A stretch of 64,000 bases of DNA. It comes from Saccharum officinarum (Eukaryota > Streptophyta > Magnoliopsida > Poales > Poaceae). The position numbers and the translations under genes are program-made. The notes beneath the pieces were generated by a model that searched no databases, had not been told where the DNA came from, and saw only the letters and a list, made by a program, of their open reading frames with translations. Shown here piece after piece: positions 33,864 through 43,995 of this stretch; the stretch's first letter is position 1; every line of letters begins with the position of its first letter. The stretch is taken from NCBI GenBank assembly GCA_020631735.1, contig CM036199.1, positions 20,005,553 through 20,069,552 of the forward strand, given 5' to 3'.

Positions 33864-34322
33864 ATATCTCTTTGAACTTTGCTAACTCCGATTGCGAGTG
33901 CAGTGGCCATGGCTTGGTTCCCGTGTGCGTGAAGCGTTAGGAACTGCCTACGCCTACAGTCACAGGCCCGATGGTCAGAGCAAAGACAGGAGGCAACGGA
34001 CGGGGTAGCAACACGCTGCGTCGTGGTGATCATGGACGAGATAGACAAAACATCCTCTATTGGTTTTGTAGCGGAAGGCGTGAAGTGCGGGGGAGATGGT
34101 CTTGAACTAGCTCGGCCATTAAACTTCTAACCATTTTGCAAACCAAACTCGCCAATCTTCAAAGCCCAGCATTCGAACGATCTGCCCTTTCCATGAGCCT
34201 CCACCCTCCGCCGCCCCTACAACTCCAGTTTGAACTGCCGCCGTGGGGAATCTAACCGTGGGTCCCACCTTGTATCTTGTAACGAACTCACCAACCGACT
34301 TATCAGCAGTTCAACATCCTCC
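33864..34322. other. upstream region of the first RING gene
   Basis: No coding sequence was recognised. The last part should contain the promoter of the gene at 34509. Confidence 0.5.
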
Positions 34323-34332
34323 CTACAAATAG
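34323..34332 (+). promoter_or_regulatory. TATA-like box of RING gene A
   Basis: CTACAAATAG lies 186 bp before the ATG. The same CTACAAATA word occurs 164 bp before the ATG of the paralogue at 38758, and both leaders share an AAGCCAGAGCAAGAG tract. Confidence 0.6.
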
Positions 34333-34508
34333 TCGTGCCACCTCGCCAATTTGGCCAGCCTTTCACTTTCAAACGAGCACACAACACACAATCCAAGAAC
34401 GACGTGGGAGAGCGAGCGAGAAAGCCAGAGCAAGAGCAAGAGAGAGCAGCCATCGAGAGGAGAAGACGCAAGAAGCAAGAAAGAGCCGGGTACCGGAGCG
34501 AAGGATCG

Positions 34509-35147
34509 ATGGCAGCCGACCTCATTCTCAGCTATTGGATGACCATCGCCGGTCGCGCCGCCGTGCTCGTCTTCTTCTTTGCCGTCGCCACCGTGGTCGT
34601 GTGCGTCCTCTTCATTTTCGTGTGCAACATCGAGGTCAAGGAATGGTGGCAATCGCCACGGATGCGCCTCTCCAGGCTCGGCGGCGTCACCACCCTGAGG
34701 CGGAAGCTGAACTACACCTGCACCCTGTGCCAAGACAGCATGGAGGCCGGCGAGAAGGTCCGCACGCTCTCCTGTGGCCACGCCTTCCACTGCGGCAGCA
34801 CCATCAAGTGCGAGCGCGGCATCGACCAATGGCTTCTCACTGGGGAGGCGATGTCCTGGCAGTCCTGCCCAATCTGCCGCCAGGATCCCCATCCCATGTT
34901 GTCGTGGAAGCGGCCACCGCCATCGTCGCCAGCACATTCGCCGGAAGCATCGGCGCCAGCGCTAGCGCAGTTGCTGCCTCCGGCGCACGATGAAACACTA
35001 CCGGAGGCGTCGTCATCAGCATCGACGCCACCGTGTCAGGAATCATCCGTGCTATGGGCCGGCATCAGGCCATGGGGCGAGTCTTGCTGGAGCTTCGGGT
35101 GGATGATCTGCTGGACACTGACGGATGGACATGGCAAGCTGAACTAG
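34509..35147 (+). CDS. membrane-anchored RING-finger protein A
   Basis: A 212-residue single-exon protein. An N-terminal hydrophobic helix (about 14-38) is followed by a basic stretch, a GGVTTLRRKL motif and a RING domain starting at CTLC (about 73). The ligand pattern is C-x2-C-x14-C-x-H-x2-H-x6-C-x18-C-x2-C, with CPIC at the end. The tail is Pro/Ala/Ser-rich. The likely role is a membrane-bound ubiquitin ligase of ATL-like type, but the H-x6-C spacing is longer than the usual H-x2-C. The start was chosen at the ATG that precedes the hydrophobic helix; the frame is open further upstream. It is paralogous to the gene at 38758 (shared GGVTTL and RTLSCGH.FH). The last part of the frame may be eroded compared with the paralogue. 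Confidence 0.8.
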   Translation: MAADLILSYWMTIAGRAAVLVFFFAVATVVVCVLFIFVCNIEVKEWWQSPRMRLSRLGGVTTLRRKLNYTCTLCQDSMEAGEKVRTLSCGHAFHCGSTIKCERGIDQWLLTGEAMSWQSCPICRQDPHPMLSWKRPPPSSPAHSPEASAPALAQLLPPAHDETLPEASSSASTPPCQESSVLWAGIRPWGESCWSFGWMICWTLTDGHGKLN

Positions 35148-35331
35148 GCAACTTCATCGTCATCCTGCTGCACACGCTCGCCATGGTGCACAAGCTCGTT
35201 CCAGAAGCTCACGAAGGGAATGGGGGTGCGCAACGTCAAGAACATGGTCCAGGAGGATGCGTGTCAACCACAAGAGCATGGAAGATCACCGCTGTGGCTT
35301 GAGGGCAAGCCGCAATTCAAGGAGAGGGGAA

Positions 35332-35597
35332 TGTCAGGAGCCGCTGCCACATGGGCCCAAGGGCAGGCTGGCGACGGCCCCTTGCCTACAAAAGGCATCG
35401 GAGGAACCTAAGGGAGGGCATGAATAAAATTATCACCAAATTACCTTTTATTAGTTACTGTTCTTCTTTCCAACTCTTCCTTCTCCCTCCTCAAGTCTTC
35501 CTCTCTTGTACCCAGATTCTCTACCTTCTAGTACCTTCTAGAACTTACTTCCACTAAATCAAGTTATCTGTTAGCCAGTCTATTGTAGTTGCTAACA
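35332..35597 (+). repeat. LTR fragment of a copia-type element (266 bp)
   Basis: It begins TGTCAGGAGCC, contains a TATA-like CTACAAAAGGC near 35387 and ends GTTGCTAACA. A TGGTATCAGAG primer-binding site for initiator tRNA-Met follows after two bases. No gag/pol follows, so only the LTR and PBS remain, 185 bp after RING gene A. Confidence 0.75.
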
Positions 35598-35599
35598 AT

Positions 35600-35610
35600 T
35601 GGTATCAGAG
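35600..35610 (+). promoter_or_regulatory. copia primer-binding site remnant
   Basis: TGGTATCAGAG, the well-known complement of the 3' end of initiator tRNA-Met, placed directly after the LTR. Confidence 0.75.
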
Positions 35611-35877
35611 ACACCGGTCCTCGGTTCAGTTGCTTCATCATCTACTAATAGTTCTGAATATCTCATGACCTGCTTGTTTGCTTTATATCATTTTTCTTGC
35701 ATTGTATGATAGCTGAAGATCACTATACTCTTCAGTTTTCTGGCTGTATGCAACGCCTGATCAATTTGAGACATTAGTTAAATTTCAGGAGGATGTGAGC
35801 AGGTTTTGGTTTAAATCTGAATCTCCTATGATATCTTGCGTGTGATTCCATGTTTGTACCTGCATATTGTTCCTAAT

Positions 35878-36130
35878 TTCCTGTTGCCATTATGCTTTAC
35901 TTAAAAGCTTAGTTCTAATCAGACTTGAGTTACTTAACCTCCACAAATTTTTCGTCAGTTGATGAAGTTTCTCATATAGTGTTAGTATCAGACATAATCA
36001 GTTCGTTTCGTGGCAAATATGGAGTGCAATAATTTTCGGTGACAGCAGTGTAATTATCACTAGTGATGTTTCTTGGTTCAGTCAGGCTTGATATTTCAGT
36101 GTAAGAGGGGCAGTGCAATTCAGGGTTCAT
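35878..36130. repeat. diverged third copy of the duplicated flank
   Basis: Similar to 29490-30020 and 31286-31816 (GTCAGTTGATGAAGTTTCTC, TAGTATCAGACATAATCAGT, GTGATGTTTCTTGGTTCAGT), but without the Tourist MITE: TTA at 35909-35911 is the empty site. Confidence 0.85.
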
Positions 36131-36430
36131 ACTATGACAAAAAAATTCAGTGTAAGAGAGATGGCAAAGAGAAGTAACTTTGATTAATTGTAGATACTAC
36201 CCACAAGCTTGTAATACTTTGCTTGTTTGGAGTATTTTTTTCTAGTTTCTAATTGGAGATGTTTCTTACCGCCAAAAGGCAGTTGAACTGAAGAATACAA
36301 TTAACAATTTTCAAGAAAATCTTGCAGTGCGATTTGCTTGTTTGGAGGGTTTTTTTTTTTTTTTTGCATTCTAGCTTCCAGGTGAATACGCTACAGCTGC
36401 TGCCTGCCTGCTAGCCTGCTATTGGTTACA

Positions 36431-36632
36431 TAAGACTTACGATAGCTGAAGATGTAATGTCATTTGTTTTCAGAAATTGCTCAGTTCACTTGTTCAGTTC
36501 ATGAGCAACTATAGCTGAAGATGTAATTTGTTTTCAGAAATTGCTCAGTCCACTTGTTCCAGGTGAATACTTGCTCAGTTCTAATCAGACTTACGATAGC
36601 TGAAGATGTAATTTGTTTTCAGAAATTGCAGA
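36431..36632 (+). repeat. short direct repeats
   Basis: TAGCTGAAGATGTAAT followed by TTGTTTTCAGAAATTGC occurs three times, at about 36434, 36513 and 36599. Confidence 0.85.
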
Positions 36633-36655
36633 GATTGTTTTCAGTGTTTTTGCTG

Positions 36656-37057
36656 CATACACTGTCCAAATCCAAATAAACCCCATCAAGTGCTGTATTG
36701 GGAGAATTTCGCTTTGCAGCTGCCTCAGCAAGACCCTGCCATACTTGCCACCTGGTGGGAGCATACAACAAACAAGGTGCCAAAACAAGAACGCAGACGC
36801 TTTGATGGAGTTTGCATATACATCGTGTGGAACCTTTGGAAGAAAAGGAATAGTAGGATCTTTCAAAACGTGCACAAGACGGCGCAACAAGCTGCCTCCA
36901 TGACGAAAGAGGGCATAGTGCAGAGACATAGGGGTTGGAAAATTTTTCTACTCTGGTCCTAGGACCATGTGTTTGGCATAGCGGTTGTCATGTGTACATA
37001 AACCTCTTTTCCTACTTAATTGAGCGGCAGAGTTCCTGCCTTTACCTTAAAAAAAAA
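36656..37057 (+). mobile_element. 5'-truncated LINE 3' end
   Basis: The frame at 36690-36962 matches the C-terminal zf-RVT region of plant L1-type reverse transcriptases (LATWWEH, VPKQERRRFDGV, WNLWKKRNSRIFQN). The sequence ends in an A-run at 37048-37057. Such 5' truncation with a 3' poly(A) is the normal outcome of target-primed reverse transcription. Confidence 0.8.
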
Positions 37058-37194
37058 GACCAAAAGGTTAGATATATTTTTCATTCAAGTTATTTTGAAA
37101 ACAAGAATTAACAAAGATTAAAGAAAAAAATGTGAACATGTCCCGAAAGTTCTCTTTGCAGTAGGAAACGAGATTAGGAAACGCTGAGATTAGC

Positions 37195-37666
37195 CTTGCA
37201 AGGAGAAGCTTACGTTTTGAGGCAATTTGGCGTCTCTCCGGACTCCAAAAGCGACTGGGCTGTATGTGTTGTCATTGTTAATGGATCGATCCTATTTGGG
37301 CCCCTGCCTTGCAGTCCGGTAATCGAGAGGCTGCGCGAGGCCACGGGCTCGGCCCTAGCTGAGCTTCCAGACGGACTGGCCCCCAGTTCAACGGTCCCCC
37401 TCCCGACCGCTTCCTCCACCACCCTCTACAGTGGCAGTCCTCTCATGATCTCAGAGATCCCCCAACCTGCGACATTTCCAGCTATTTGGTCGTTTCCCAC
37501 GCAAGCTGCGCGCAATCCCGCCGCAGTCCACTGCTTCCCGGGAAATCCACCTCGTCCCGATCCAACCCGTCCCCGCCACCTGCGCAGCCGCCCTGCCGCG
37601 ACGGGGTCCGACGCCCGGCCGATCTCCCGCCTCCGCCAGCGCCTCGGTGAGTGACCGGCTGACAGC
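37195..37666 (+). other. orphan first-exon-like sequence
   Basis: A GC-rich frame (37196-37654) ends in a good donor (GCCTCG|GTGAGTG near 37647) like the 5' part of a grass gene, but no downstream exon or family was recognised. The donor is followed directly by a hAT element. Confidence 0.35.
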
Positions 37667-37674
37667 ACCACATG

Positions 37675-38251
37675 TAGAGGTGTGCCGTGCCGGCACGGCA
37701 CGGCCCTCTCGTGCTTCGTGTCGTTTCGGGTCGTGTCCTCTAGGCACATGAAGCACATCGGGCCGTGTCGATATGGCACGGTGAATCTTTTTTTCGGCCC
37801 AAGCACAGCCCGTGGCACGCTGGCACGCCTTCGGGTCGTGCCGGCCCAAGCACGGCCCTCAAAATATCTTTGCTAGTTTTCTTTTTCCACTCGTGAGATG
37901 AAATATATATATATATATATATATATTTTGTACTATTTTAATAAAGTGTAATGATTTTCATAATCTATTCTAGAATTACATAAGAAGTAGTATAGTAAAT
38001 GCTAAAAAATTATATTGTATAGTTGTAGAAGTGTCTACGTGCCATTTTCGTGCCGTGCCGGCCCAAACACGGCCTAAGATGCGGGCCGGGCCATGTAGCC
38101 CGCCGTGCCGAGATTCTGAGCACGACACGGCCCTCGTGTTCGTGTCGTGCCGGCACGGCCCAAAATATTTCGTGTCGTGCCGTGCTTCGGGTCGTGTCAA
38201 AAGACCGTGCCATGACCTGCCCTCAAATGGCACGCCCAAGTCCCAGCTCTA
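37675..38251. mobile_element. non-autonomous hAT element
   Basis: It is flanked by a perfect 8-bp direct repeat ACCACATG (37667-37674, 38252-38259). It starts TAGAGGTG and ends CAGCTCTA. Both arms are full of GTGCCGGCAC palindromes, and the centre is AT-rich with a TA run near 37901. The 8-bp target and TAGAG end fit the hAT superfamily. No transposase is present. Confidence 0.88.
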
Positions 38252-38259
38252 ACCACATG

Positions 38260-38593
38260 CATTCAAAAAAAATATTCTCCACTCCCACGTATTCGGCCTA
38301 TAATATCATGTTCCTGCGTATTGCTCCCTATATTATATTGCTATTGTGGTTCTCTGATCTGAATTCTGAAAGCATGCATATTTCCAGTTTCTTGTTAACG
38401 GCCGCGCGCGGGGTGCTAAGAATGTCTTGAGCGACACGCAACTACTCACAGCATTCCCCTCGCCGAGTCGCCGTGCTTGTGCTTCTTCCAGTTCCAGTTC
38501 CAGTTCCAGCAGTGTGCCAGCGTCCGGTGTCAGGGATCCAGACCTGGGGCCCACATGATAACTAACCGACTAAGCCAACCCCACCTCCTTCTC
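38260..38593. other. upstream region of the second RING gene
   Basis: No coding sequence. It has a GTTCCA hexamer repeated four times near 38489-38512. Confidence 0.5.
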
Positions 38594-38603
38594 CTACAAA
38601 TAC
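38594..38603 (+). promoter_or_regulatory. TATA-like box of RING gene B
   Basis: CTACAAATAC, 164 bp before the ATG, the same core as in front of RING gene A. Confidence 0.6.
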
Positions 38604-38757
38604 CCACCGCCGGCACCGGCAATGCCATTGCCACCTTCGGTTTCTAAACGCCAACAATCCTAGAGCAACGCGAGCGAACAACTAAGAAAGCCAGAGCAAG
38701 AGAGAGCGAGAGGAGGACAGGCAAGACGCAAGGAAGGGGAAGAGGAGCGAAGGCGCC

Positions 38758-39351
38758 ATGGCCGACGACAGCCGCAGCGTCGGGATGGCCATCGGCACCT
38801 CGGTCGGCGGCGCCTCCATCGCACTCTTCGCCGGCGCGAGCTGCTGGTTGGGCATGAAGGCCTACCGCGACGGCCGGTTCTCGAGAGGATGGCGGCGGGT
38901 GCGCGTCTGGGCGCTCGGCGGCGTCACCACCCTGGGCCAGGCGCTGGCCTACGACTGCGCCATGTGCGGCCACAGCCTGGAGCAGCGGGAGGAGGTCCGC
39001 ACGCTCTCCTGCGGCCACGTGTTCCACCTCCGCAAGGGTCCCAAGTGCGGGAGCAACATCGACGACTGGCTCCGCGAGAACCGCATGCGCTGCCCGGCCT
39101 GCTGCAAGCCCGTCCACCCCGTGTTGCCGTGGAAGGCGCCGCCGACATCGGCGCCACCGCTCGCGCCCGTGCCACTGCCAGCGCAGTCGGCGCCGTCGTC
39201 GTCGACTTCGGATTTGGAGGCTCAGGAGCCGCGGCGGATGGAGTTGGAGCAGGGGCCACCGCGGCGGCTGGCGTTGGACCAGGGGCGACCACGGTATCCG
39301 CCGTCGATGTGGTTCCAGGATGCGCTACTGTATGGGTCGCCGTCGCAGTAA
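38758..39351 (+). CDS. membrane-anchored RING-finger protein B
   Basis: A 197-residue single-exon protein. A weak N-terminal hydrophobic helix (about 9-30) is followed by GGVTTLGQAL and a RING domain starting at CAMC (about 66) with C-x2-C-x14-C-x-H-x2-H-x6-C-x14-C-x2-C (RTLSCGHVFH, CPACC). The tail is rich in Pro, Ala and Gln. It is a paralogue of the protein at 34509 and shares the unusual H-x6-C spacing. The ATG has a good context (GCCATGG) and follows a purine-rich leader shared with gene A. It is probably a membrane RING ubiquitin ligase; substrate and partner are unknown. Confidence 0.85.
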   Translation: MADDSRSVGMAIGTSVGGASIALFAGASCWLGMKAYRDGRFSRGWRRVRVWALGGVTTLGQALAYDCAMCGHSLEQREEVRTLSCGHVFHLRKGPKCGSNIDDWLRENRMRCPACCKPVHPVLPWKAPPTSAPPLAPVPLPAQSAPSSSTSDLEAQEPRRMELEQGPPRRLALDQGRPRYPPSMWFQDALLYGSPSQ

Positions 39352-39484
39352 AGACGCATGATCGAGCTTGGATGGGACGGTGTTGGAGCGTCTTTTGGGG
39401 CCCGTCTGGATCACTTCTTCGAGAGGTTCTTTCGTCGTTTCTGTTTCTGCATTCTTGGAACTGATCAAAGGGTATTGCGTCTCG

Positions 39485-41290
39485 TCTGATGGTCTGGATC
39501 GGTTTTCGATGGAGTCCTTCGTTACTTCTGTCGTTTGCTTCCTTGAAACTAATCGAACTTAGCTTGTTCCTTCTTTTGTTCGATCTGATCTACGTTCACT
39601 TGTGATGAACTAAGCAATGCTCTGTTAGTTGTTGGCTCAGTTCCAATGATCTGATGAAAGCTAATAGATAGATTCTCGTTAATTGATTTGGCACTTTGTA
39701 CCATTTCCTTGTGTCCCAGTGTGCAAACTGATACTGCTGAGTGGGCATCTTGGGATGAGAATTGCAGGATTTTGGCATAAACTTTTCGCCATAATGTTTT
39801 CTAGTTCTTGCAATAGCGCATCTGTGCATGACAGCAGTTCCATACTCTGTTAGTTGTTTTCTTGAGTGCTAAAAAGGACCAAAAAAAGAATACCATCTAA
39901 GTTTTGCTGCTGAACATATGATTAGTCGTTCTGGAAATCTTGTGAACTAATTTACAGTTTCTTTTCTGATAAAATTGATGTTTGCTTCATAATACTATCC
40001 TTTTTCTTGTATTAGAGATCAATGATTCGTACAGCAGCTACTGCTTCTATCATACCTCTGTATAGGTGAGGACTAGCAAATGCTTGACAGTTGACTCTTC
40101 TGCTGTATGGGATGCCTAATCAGGCGATGGTGATCGAGGGTAGTGTGTCTTGTCTGATGGTGTACATCAGTTCTTGAAGGATTCCTTCGTTGTTTCTGTC
40201 GTTTACTTTCTTTGAATTGATCGAGCTTAGCTTGGGTTGTTTTTGTTATTTTGTTCATGTCTGAATTTTTTTTGAAAGATAACGCGGTGATGAACTATCC
40301 CCACCTCATTCATTACCACAGATCCCAGGGAAACCTGGTGAGTGGAGGGGCAGAGCCCTTATCGGAGGTACATAGCGAGGAATTGAGGAATTGAACGTTG
40401 TTGGGATGAGGAATTGAAGGATTTTGGTATAATTTTTTCGCCATAGTGTTTTCTAGTTTCTTGCAATAGTGCGTCTGTGCATGACAGCAGTTCCATACTC
40501 TGTTAGTTGTTTTCTCGAGTGCTAAAAAGGCAAAGAAAAAACCACGAAGTTTTGCTGCTGAACATATGATTAGTCGTTCTGGAAATCTTGTGAACTGACT
40601 GACAGTTTTTGTTCTGATAAAATTTCTGTTTGCTTCAAAGTACTATTATTTTTCTTGTCTTCGAGTTCAATGATTCGTACAGCAGCTACTGCTTGTATCA
40701 TACTGCTGTATAACTGAAGTAGCAAATGCTTGATAGCTGACTCTTCTGCTCTATGGGATGCCTAATCAGGTGATGGTGATCGAGGGCAGTGTGTCTTGTC
40801 TAACGGTCTAGATCAATTTTTGAAGGAATCCATAGTTGTTTGTCTTTGAATTGGTCGACCTTAGATTTGGGCTGTTTTTGATGTTTTGTTCATGTCTTAG
40901 TTTGGCCACACAATTACGATTTGTATGTTCCAGTGTTCTGAAAGAAGCTAATAGATTCCTGTTAATGGATTTGGTAGTCTGTACCATTTCCTTGTGCCCC
41001 CAATGGCCCAATGTGAAAATTGATATGGCTGAATGTGCATCCCTTTTCGCCACAATGGTTGCTAATTTCTTGAAAAATTGCATGCCACCATTTACTTTCT
41101 CTGTTTAATCACTTTCTTGAGTGACTAAAACCTTTTGATTTTGCTGTTGAAAATATGATTAGTCGGTCTGAAAATCTTGTGAACTGCTTTGCTTGTTCTG
41201 ATTGCTTCACATCATTTTTCTTGCATTCGATTTCAAATATGGGTTCAACTACTGCTTTTACCATACTGTATTACTGTTATTAATTTGAGA
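39485..41290 (+). repeat. three tandem copies of the RING gene 3' flank (about 650 bp)
   Basis: Words such as GTCTGATGGTCTGGATC, TTGTACCATTTCCTTGTG, ACTCTGTTAGTTGTTTTCT and ATGATTAGTCG recur at 39485-40140, 40140-40795 and 40795-41290. The spacing of the ACTCTGTTAGTTG word is 658 bp. The copies are diverged (roughly 80-90% by eye). Copy 2 carries a LINE-like insert near 40264. Confidence 0.85.
40264..40390 (-). mobile_element. LINE 3' remnant (reverse orientation)
   Basis: It starts with a T-run followed by GAAAGATAACGCGGTGATG and interrupts the second repeat copy. The assignment rests on the T-run and position only. Confidence 0.35.
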
Positions 41291-41321
41291 TAACAGAAGA
41301 TAATTATACTGCTAAATCTTA

Positions 41322-41550
41322 GGGTGTGTTTAGTTCAGGGGCTGTAAAGTTTTAGGGTACTGTAGCACATGTGTAACTATAGTAATTAGTGTCCAATCAT
41401 AGACTAATTATGCTTAAAAGATTCGTCTCGCAAAATATATGCAAACTGTGCAATTAGTTATTTTTTTATCTATATTTAATGCTCCATGTATGTCTCCAAA
41501 CATTCGATGGGATGGGGTGTAAAGTTTTTGGGTGAGACCTAAACACCCCC
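41322..41550. mobile_element. Tourist-like MITE with TTA target duplication
   Basis: It runs from GGGTGTGTTTAGTTC to CCTAAACACCCCC, flanked by TTA (41319-41321, 41551-41553). It shares ACTGTAGCAC, ATTCGTCTCG and TTTAATGCTCCATG words with the other MITEs. Confidence 0.85.
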
Positions 41551-41552
41551 TT

Positions 41553-42513
41553 AGAGCAACTCCAAGAGTATAGGTAAATTTGGATAGGTAAACTGACTCT
41601 CTAAAATACTTTAGCCTCTCTAAATAGAAAAGTTCCACAACAGCCTCTTTAAAACTAGCTCTCTATTTTTTAAAATATGTCGCCATGTCATCAGGCCTAC
41701 TTGAACTGCAGCGGTACCACTTTGGAGCATATTAACGAACACCTTCAAGGCATCCGTGTGAACGTAAGATTATAAGGTTCAGTGGCAGCGCGAGCAGCAT
41801 CGACGGGCTGTCGCCGACTCGCCGCAGTGCGCTTGCGCCGAATCGAGAGCGAGCATGTCAGCGACGGCTCCACATTAGCGACACCCCTTCACTCCAGCAT
41901 CCTTACGCCACTGCATGCGGATGAGATGACCCGCCCGTCAAGTCCTCGATGACTCCGATCGTCAACAAGCTGCAGCCTGCAGGACATATCTTCACGCAGT
42001 TGGGAAGCAGCTCCACGATCGACCAGCCGCAGGTGGCCGTGGTCGGGAGCCAGCAGCGGCAAGTCCAGCATGCTTGAGGCGGTCGTCATTTGCACGCAGG
42101 TCCTCACGGCAAGCCCAGCGGCAAGCCCGATCTGCTGCGACTTCCTCCCGCAAGGCTCCGCCTACATCTGCACGCGCCGCCGTCTATGCTCCAGCTCGTG
42201 CTCGTGCACCACCTTGCCGGCTCGCCGACGCCAAGGCCGATGAGGGGGGCTAGTTCCTGCACCTCTCGGGGTGTCGCCTGTACGACTTCCGCGAAATTCG
42301 ACGCGGGGACCTCGCACAGGAAGAGTGAGGCACGTGGGGATGGGCCGGGAGGCACTCTATGGCGAGCGAGTTCCACTCGCCTTTTCTTCCGAGCGAGATT
42401 CACGGGATAGCGCGTTCGGCAATTTAGAGATCGGGTTGGCGAGTCTGTTGGAGCCGATTTTACCCGAGAATTGACGATGGAGGGTGGGATAGCGAGGCTG
42501 TTGGAGATGCTCT
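41553..42513. mobile_element. TIR element with GC-rich cargo (Pack-type candidate)
   Basis: Left end AGAGCAACTCCAAGAG and right end CTGTTGGAGATGCTCT are inverted repeats. Between them, 41690-42470 is GC-rich and open in several frames, unlike the AT-rich margins, as in elements that have captured host DNA. No protein family was recognised and no clear target duplication was seen. Confidence 0.5.
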
Positions 42514-43985
42514 TAGACTCTTCTGCTGTTGAGTTTCAGCTGGGTCTGAGATCTGCTGTGCGTTTAACTTTCGGATCTCATTGTCATTCCCTGTGTGCGA
42601 ATACTGATTATGCCATGCCTGTCCTTGCATGCATATTGTTTCCTATTCCCTGTTGTCATTATGTTTTCCCCCGATTCCATGTGTGGTACTAAGTAACATC
42701 ACGATTTGCTACTGAAAAGCTCTTCTTCCGTGCTTGTATAAGTAGTGTTACTTAACAGCTCAATATGTCACCTATTTGTTTTCCACTAATTTTCCATCAA
42801 TCCTGACCTTTTGTTTATACATCCAGAAACTTAACTTTTCAGTTACTAGTGTAAGTATCACTGGAGATGTTTTCTTGCTTGCTTGAGCCGATCCTTCCAT
42901 CGTGCAGTGTTTGCAAGTGGTTCAAACAGGGTTCGTAGGTTTGATTGCCAGAGTTTGAACCCTGTTTTGCTTCAGTGCCCACTGTCCAGAGTGCGTCTGT
43001 TATGACCGGCATTCCCTACAGGCGTCGCAGGCCCGCTAGTGGCTAGGAGGGGAGCCGGCCATTAAGGGGCCATGGCCCATATAATTGTCGCAATTATAGT
43101 GTTTCTAGAGGGTTATTTTATAATTATCGGTATTAGAGAGAGATATAAATATTTGTAAGACTCTATTTGGGAAATTAAGCAGAAACATATTATTGTTTCC
43201 GGCTTCCTCAGGGAGCCGGGAGAAACCCTAGCCGCCGGTCGTCTGCCGCTCTCGCATAAACAGTACCCACGCGGTACTGTAGCGCCGCGGCACTGTAGCT
43301 CGCCGCCTCTCCTCTTCCGCTCGCAGCAGTTGCAGCCACGGCGCCCTCGCGCCGTCCTCGCCCACGTCCAGCCGTCTCGCATCCGTACAACCTGCGTAGC
43401 GGCTCCCCGGTAGGGATCCAAGCCCTATCAGCGTGTCAAATGGATTCAGACTTTTAGAGTTCATGAGGCTGAATCACTATCACTGCATAAGTTGTGATAG
43501 CCTGATGGGTAGAGGTCACAGGGACTCCACGAGGTCATTTCCCGAGCGCTGATGTTAACTGCGATGCTTGTTGCAGTGCTGCTTGTGTTTGGTGTTTCTT
43601 GCGCTGCATCTACATTCAGTCTGATAGGTGATAGCGGCCAGTCTTCAGAGTTGCTGATACTGTCTTTGATTTCATGACTTGGAGCGTTCGCCGGTCTGCG
43701 TTCAGAGTAGTTCATGCACACGTCATGCTTGTTTAGTTTCCTCACCAATGTATTACGTATGAATGAGTCGAGCTTTCATAGATTTTCAAGACAAACCTTT
43801 TTGTCGAACCAATTCAGTATCGAAGTAGATGTGAAGGGGCATAGCTGCAGTAATACAGGGCCTGCAGAACGGCGTAAGAACTGCAAACCCACAAGAAACG
43901 TGCTCCATATGTGATGTGAAGGCTCCTCCCGTGGTTTGTGTCTTCGTGACAGCAAGCCCTGCACCGCTCGCCCTCCAAACTGCCT
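42514..43985. other. RING-type flank remnant and possible LTR relic
   Basis: 42515-42900 resembles the flanks of the RING genes (GATCTGCTGTGCG, CCTGTTGTCATTATG, AAGTATCACTGGAGATGTTTTC). From about 43000 (TGTTATGACCGGC) to about 43440 the sequence has LTR-like features, including ATAAATATTTGTAAG, a GC-rich leader and GATCCAAGCCCTATC, but no second LTR or PBS was proven. Confidence 0.35.
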
Positions 43986-43995
43986 CCTATTAGTG

